DNA of 64,000 nucleotides from Halobacteriales archaeon QS_1_68_17. Its GTDB lineage: Archaea > Halobacteriota > Halobacteria > Halobacteriales > Haloarculaceae. Location of the stretch: positions 1 to 64,000 of the forward strand of contig PXRG01000008.1 in assembly GCA_003021105.1 (NCBI GenBank), given 5' to 3'. The notes under the pieces were generated by a model. It made no database searches. It saw only the letters and a program-made list of their open reading frames with translations, and was not told the origin of the DNA. Below, in pieces: positions 59,588 to 64,000 of the stretch (positions are counted from its first letter, which is position 1; each line of letters starts with the position of its first letter). The translations under genes and the position numbers were made by a program.

Positions 59588-59644
59588 CCTCCCGCGACTA
59601 GTGGTTTTATTTAGCAGCGTGGTTTTTGAGGGACTGTCCTGCAG

Positions 59645-60970
59645 ATGAGCCCAGAGACCCCCGGCGGGGAGTTCGACCGAATCAGACTGGTCTGGACGGA
59701 CCTCAACGGCGTCCCACGAGGGACGTCCCTCCCTGCCGACGAATACGAGCACGCGCTCGCGGAAGGTATCGGATTCGCGAACGGCGTCACGGAGTTCACC
59801 CTCGAACCGGGACTGGTCGAGGACCCCGCCCACCCGCCACAGGCGGGGGATATGCTCGCACATCCCGACCCGGAGTCGCTCGTGCCCCTGTCGTGGGACG
59901 ACGGCGTCGGACTGGTCTTTTCGGACCTCGCGGACGTCTCCGGGACGCCCCAGCGACTGTGTGCGCGGAGCGTCCTCCAGCGGGTCCTCGGGGAGTACGA
60001 CGACCTCGGCTACACCCCGATGGTCGGACTGGAACCGGAGTTTTCGCTCCTCGCTGACGGGGACGTCCCGTTCAACGAGCGGACCTCCTACGACGTCGAC
60101 GCGCTGGACAGGGCGTCGACGCTCATCGGCGAGTGGACCGAGGCGATGGAGGTGGCGGGCTACTCGGTCGGGGGCGTCCACCAGGAGTCCCAGCCCGGAC
60201 AGTACGAGATGAACATCGCCTACGCCGACCCGCTGACGACTGCCGACGGCATCGTGCTGTTCAGACACGCGCTCAAGAGCGTCTCGCGGCGCCACGGGTA
60301 CACCGCCACGATGATGCCCCGGCCCCACTCGGGCGAGGACGCCAACGGGATGCACTTCCATCTGAGCCTGTGGGACGCGGCCGGCGAGACCAACCGGTTT
60401 GCCGGCTCCGAGCGCCACCTGGAGTTCCCGACCGGCCAGCGGCCCCCGGACGCGGGGCTGTCGGCCGACGCGCTCGGGTTCGTCGGCGGACTCGTCGAAC
60501 ACATGCAGGCGCTGACGGCAGTCTGTAACCCGACGGTCAACTCCTACAAGCGACTCATCCCCGGGCTGTGGGCCCCCTGCAACACCGCCTGGGGGCCGGA
60601 CAACCGCTCGGTGAACCTGCGGATTCCGCCCGAACTGGGCCCGGCGACCCGCGTCGAGTTCCGGTCGCCCGACTCCGCGGCCAACCCGTATCTCGCGCTC
60701 GCGGCCACCCTCGCCGCCGGCCTCGACGGCATCCGCAACGACATCGACCCCCCGGAGCCGACCACCGGGAACGCCTACGAGGAGACCCACCCGCGGCTCC
60801 CGCGGACCCTCTGGGCGGCGGTCGACCACTTCGAGGACGACGACGTCCTCCGGGAGGCACTCGGGGAGACGCTCGTCGACCAGTACGTCAAGATCAAACG
60901 CGAGGAGTTCGACCGCTCACAGCACCACGTCAGCGAGTGGGAACGCGACGAGTACAGGGACGAGTTCTGA
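59645..60970 (+). CDS. Glutamine synthetase-family protein (possibly gamma-glutamylamide/polyamine synthetase)
   Basis: RLVWTDLNGVPRGTSLP, GLEPEFSL, PRPHSGEDANGMHFHLSLWD, NPTVNSYKRLIPGLWAPCNTAWGPDNRSVNLRIP. Confidence 0.9.
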   Translation: MSPETPGGEFDRIRLVWTDLNGVPRGTSLPADEYEHALAEGIGFANGVTEFTLEPGLVEDPAHPPQAGDMLAHPDPESLVPLSWDDGVGLVFSDLADVSGTPQRLCARSVLQRVLGEYDDLGYTPMVGLEPEFSLLADGDVPFNERTSYDVDALDRASTLIGEWTEAMEVAGYSVGGVHQESQPGQYEMNIAYADPLTTADGIVLFRHALKSVSRRHGYTATMMPRPHSGEDANGMHFHLSLWDAAGETNRFAGSERHLEFPTGQRPPDAGLSADALGFVGGLVEHMQALTAVCNPTVNSYKRLIPGLWAPCNTAWGPDNRSVNLRIPPELGPATRVEFRSPDSAANPYLALAATLAAGLDGIRNDIDPPEPTTGNAYEETHPRLPRTLWAAVDHFEDDDVLREALGETLVDQYVKIKREEFDRSQHHVSEWERDEYRDEF

Positions 60971-60975
60971 TACTG

Positions 60976-61067
60976 GTGGCTGTAAGTACGTGAAAACTCG
61001 AATTGAGAATCCAGGCGGAAAGGGTCTGTATCCGCAGATAGCAGAGACTGTTGAGTAAAAGAATTAC
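60976..61067 (-). mobile_element. MITE-like element copy 2, inverted relative to copy 1, right end truncated
   Basis: Reverse complement matches 18700-18791 with one mismatch; 6 bp after the GS-like stop. Confidence 0.75.
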
Positions 61068-61095
61068 GTCCCGGACGGCGACCCGATAAAGAGGG

Positions 61096-63135
61096 TCAGT
61101 TGTCGTCGGCTATCGATTCCTGGTTTTCAGTCTTCCACTTGTCGATGTCCTTGATCTCGTGTTCGGGGGGCACGTCGATGGCGGGGTTCTCCTCGAAGAA
61201 GTGGGCGGGCTCGAGTTTGAACGACATCATCTTCGCCGGCAGTATCGGCCAGTCCTCGGGAGCACAGACGTGTGTCTGGTTCATGTTGTACCAGACGACG
61301 ACGTCCTCGTTTTCGACCGAGCGGTCCTGCTGGACCCACTCGGGAAGCCCCTCGCCGCCGGGGTTCTGGTTGGGGAACTCGCCTGCCGGGAACACCTCGT
61401 CGTCGTCGTACTGGGTGACCCACAGGTGTTTGTCCGCGAGCCCCAGCCGTTTCATGTCCGAGGAAGCCGGCTGTGCGGCGAAGGCGGTGTTGTCGCCGTT
61501 TTTCTGCCGGAGCCGGTAGCCGACCGGCTGGCCGGTGGCGTCGTTGTGTTCGTTCTCGTTTACTATCTCCCAGTACCGGCCGGTCTGTGGGTTCGTCAGC
61601 GCCTGGGCATCCGACTCGGATTCGTACTTCTGGCGGCTCGCGTAGGCGGCCTGTCCGTAGCGGTTCGAGTGGTGGCGGTCCGGTTCCTGGTGGGCCTCGG
61701 TGTCGTACCCCTCGGGACCGTACGGGACCGTCTCGAGGTCGACCTGCTGGACGGAGTTTTCGACGCCGTCGATCTCGAAATCGAGCCGGCAGGTGAACAC
61801 GTGCTGGTGGATCATCGACTTGTGGTCCGGCCCGACCATCTCGGCATACCCCGTCTCCGTCTCGCCCGGGGGCATCGGCCCGGTCGCGTTACAGCCCGTC
61901 AGGCGGACCTGCGCCTCGATGCCGCCGTCCTGGTAGAAATACCAGTAGAAGGCAAAGTCGTAGTTGCCGATGGTCGAGATGAAAGAGACGACCAGCCGCC
62001 GGTTGCGCCGCACCTCGTCGTCCCCGACCCGCCAGTCGTGGTGTTTCCACAGCAGGCCGTAGTCCTCCTCGTGGAGACAGATGGCGTTCTCGATGACCGA
62101 CGGGTTCCCGTCGGGGTCGTTCAACACCGCATCGAAGTAGTGCATGTACCCCAGACAGTCACACCCCTCGGTCAGGGAGTTGGCCAGGCGACCGATGCCG
62201 TACTCGCCGACGTCGAACGGCGTCTTCCAGTAGTGGTCCGGGTCCGGGTCGTTGTAGGGGGTTGCTACCTCGGGGAACGACGCCCGGTTGATGATGCTCC
62301 TGACCTCGCCGTCCTCCTCGTAGCCGACGTCGTAGAGAACCAGCCCCTCGCGGGGGTTGAACCCGACCCGGAGGTTCCAGTTCTGCCAGCTTATCTCGCG
62401 GCCGTCGACCTCCCAGCTTGCGCCATCGGGCTGGACGACGTTGTAGGGTTCCAGGTCCTCCCGGAGGTCCCGGTTTTCCGCCCGGTAGTGGTAGGTCTTC
62501 ATGTTGTCGACGACGTCGGGGTTCTTGACGCCGGTGTCGATGACCTTGATGACCTCCTTGTCGTCGAGGTCGACCCAGGCGTGGATGCCCGAGAGCGGCC
62601 GGTTGTACGCGTTTGCCCCCTGCTCGCTCTCGTCGCCTTTGACCCACGTCACGCCGTGGGCCAGGCGGCGACTCCGGTCGATGTCCTCGGGGACGAAGTC
62701 ATAGCCCGCCGACCACGCCGTCACGATGGCCAGGTCGGGGTCCGCGCCGCGCTTGCGGACGGCCTCCCGGAACGTTTCGTTTGCCGTGACGACCTCCTCG
62801 ACCTCCACGAACTCCTCGCCGACCATCCGCGGTTGCGCGTCGGGGAGGTGCTCCCAGGAGACGACCGTCTCCTCGTCCAGGGAGACGACTCCCTCGTAGG
62901 TCTCTTTCTCGTCTTTGTCCCGGACGACGATTTTCGCCTGCCGCTCGACCGGATCGCCGTCCCGCTCGTAGGCCTGCATGTCGTCTTTCGGAGGTTCGTC
63001 GAGAACGATTTCGATATAGCGGGCCCCCTCGGAGAGACCCTCCTGTGTTTCGAGTATCTCTCGGGCCGCATCGACCTCGTCGGGTGCCAGCGGGTCCAGT
63101 GGATGTTCCACGGGATAATCACTGTTGGTTCCCAT
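61096..63135 (-). CDS. Copper-containing primary amine oxidase
   Basis: TIGNYDFAFYWYFYQDGGIEAQVRLTG with the TPQ consensus NYD; DWPILPAKMMSFKLEPAHFFEENPAID. Confidence 0.93.
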   Translation of the reverse strand: MGTNSDYPVEHPLDPLAPDEVDAAREILETQEGLSEGARYIEIVLDEPPKDDMQAYERDGDPVERQAKIVVRDKDEKETYEGVVSLDEETVVSWEHLPDAQPRMVGEEFVEVEEVVTANETFREAVRKRGADPDLAIVTAWSAGYDFVPEDIDRSRRLAHGVTWVKGDESEQGANAYNRPLSGIHAWVDLDDKEVIKVIDTGVKNPDVVDNMKTYHYRAENRDLREDLEPYNVVQPDGASWEVDGREISWQNWNLRVGFNPREGLVLYDVGYEEDGEVRSIINRASFPEVATPYNDPDPDHYWKTPFDVGEYGIGRLANSLTEGCDCLGYMHYFDAVLNDPDGNPSVIENAICLHEEDYGLLWKHHDWRVGDDEVRRNRRLVVSFISTIGNYDFAFYWYFYQDGGIEAQVRLTGCNATGPMPPGETETGYAEMVGPDHKSMIHQHVFTCRLDFEIDGVENSVQQVDLETVPYGPEGYDTEAHQEPDRHHSNRYGQAAYASRQKYESESDAQALTNPQTGRYWEIVNENEHNDATGQPVGYRLRQKNGDNTAFAAQPASSDMKRLGLADKHLWVTQYDDDEVFPAGEFPNQNPGGEGLPEWVQQDRSVENEDVVVWYNMNQTHVCAPEDWPILPAKMMSFKLEPAHFFEENPAIDVPPEHEIKDIDKWKTENQESIADDN

Positions 63136-63311
63136 ACACCCACGGGTGGTCACGGTAGCTCTTAACGTTTTTGGGGCACGCGGCCAGCCGGTGCCTCAGG
63201 GGTCGCACCCGGCGTTCGCCCGTCCCGGCACCGACCGGGCAGCGACTCCCCGAATACGTGGGAGGATACGATTGGACATAACTGCAGGAATTAAGTAGGT
63301 GGAGAATATGT

Positions 63312-64000
63312 ATGGCAATGTCGACCATGAGAAACAGTCTTAAACGGAGAGAGTATCTCCAAGGTATAGCCATCGGGGCGAGTAGTGTAGCCATCGCCGG
63401 GTGTTCCGGCGACGGCGGTGGCGACGGCGGCGACGGCGGTGACAGCGGCGACGGCGGTGACGGCGGTGGCGACGGCGACGGCGGTGGTGGCGTCCAGGAG
63501 AACTGGGAACGGGAGGAGATGGCGACCGTCCAGGCGAAATCCCACCCGGAACTGCTCGAAGCTACCGAGGCCGAGAAGGACCTGGGAGCGACCGTCTCGC
63601 ATCTGACGTGGGCGGGCTACGACGGGGAGAACGTCCAGCAACCGTTCCGGAAGCAGTTCAACGCCGAGACATCGCTGGACCTATTCACCGACGACCCCAA
63701 GGCCATCAACCGGCTCAGTGCCGGCGAGTGGGAGCAGTTCGACGTCTTCACCCCGAACAACGCGTTCGTCGTCGACGCCTACGACGAGGACCTCCTGCGA
63801 CCCCTCGACGAGGAGGCGTGGCGGCCGTACACGTTCGACAACTACCTCGACCTGTTCAAACCGGAGAACGGGTACAAGTACGGCCACATCAACGAGGACG
63901 GCGAGTTCGACCCCGAGGGCCAGCTGTACGCACTGCCACAGCGCTGGGGTTGGGTCTCGATGTGTGTCAACACGGACGTCGTGCCCGAATCCGACTGGAC
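63312..64000 (+). CDS. Spermidine/putrescine-type ABC transporter binding protein (PotD-like), runs off window end
   Basis: LKRREYLQGIAIGASSVAIAGCSG lipobox + Gly/Asp linker; ATVSHLTWAGYDGENVQQPFRKQFNAETSLDLFTDDPKAINRLSAGEWEQFDVFTPNN. Confidence 0.85.
   Translation, partial: MAMSTMRNSLKRREYLQGIAIGASSVAIAGCSGDGGGDGGDGGDSGDGGDGGGDGDGGGGVQENWEREEMATVQAKSHPELLEATEAEKDLGATVSHLTWAGYDGENVQQPFRKQFNAETSLDLFTDDPKAINRLSAGEWEQFDVFTPNNAFVVDAYDEDLLRPLDEEAWRPYTFDNYLDLFKPENGYKYGHINEDGEFDPEGQLYALPQRWGWVSMCVNTDVVPESDW

Noticed and set aside
61159-63165. 668-aa plus-strand ORF antisense to the amine oxidase
   Set aside because: Antisense artefact opposite a clear copper amine oxidase

Overview
Haloarchaeal (high-GC, euryarchaeal Halobacteria-type) chromosomal window. 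(1) About 1-4.8 kb is a lower-GC, decayed mobile/defence-like island: a transposase tail, a PglX/Eco57I-type methylase C-terminal remnant, a PIN-domain (VapC/DUF3368-like) gene with an in-frame stop, an unusual 15-aa-repeat membrane protein, a divergent membrane protein, a tyrosine integrase plus a second integrase tail, and a truncated SDR/epimerase gene. (2) About 5-19.5 kb is mostly core: TAXI-TRAP transporter, Na+/H+ antiporter with TrkA domains, DUF4349 protein, hemL, a transducer without a signalling tip, Lrp, an Amt-PII fusion, hemB, DedA. (3) About 19.9-35.2 kb is a sugar-acid catabolic cluster: ABC sugar transporter, IclR, divergent KARI-like protein, PdxA + DUF1537 kinase, cyclase, SDR, an orphan GatC-like PTS EIIC, VOC, LarA-like, and TIM-like proteins. 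(4) About 35.7-41.2 kb holds a Nudix protein, an HdrD-like Fe-S oxidoreductase and bioY-ecfA-ecfT with a BirA-like operator. (5) About 41.8-55.8 kb is a second sugar-acid cluster: AKR, FGGY kinase, ABC transporter, second PdxA, class II aldolase, an SDR lacking YxxxK, a galactonate-dehydratase-like enolase with altered active site, IclR, Zn-ADH. (6) About 56.3-64 kb is an amine-catabolism cluster: IclR, acetamidase, SDR, glutamine synthetase-like, copper amine oxidase, PotD-like binding protein. The strongest non-ORF signals are a 92-bp near-identical inverted repeat pair (MITE-like) about 42 kb apart, a second MITE-like element with perfect 12-bp TIRs, and three separate palindromic motif families, each clustered around one of the three IclR genes. 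No CRISPR array, rRNA or tRNA was recognised. All calls were made by eye from sequence and family knowledge; no database search was run.
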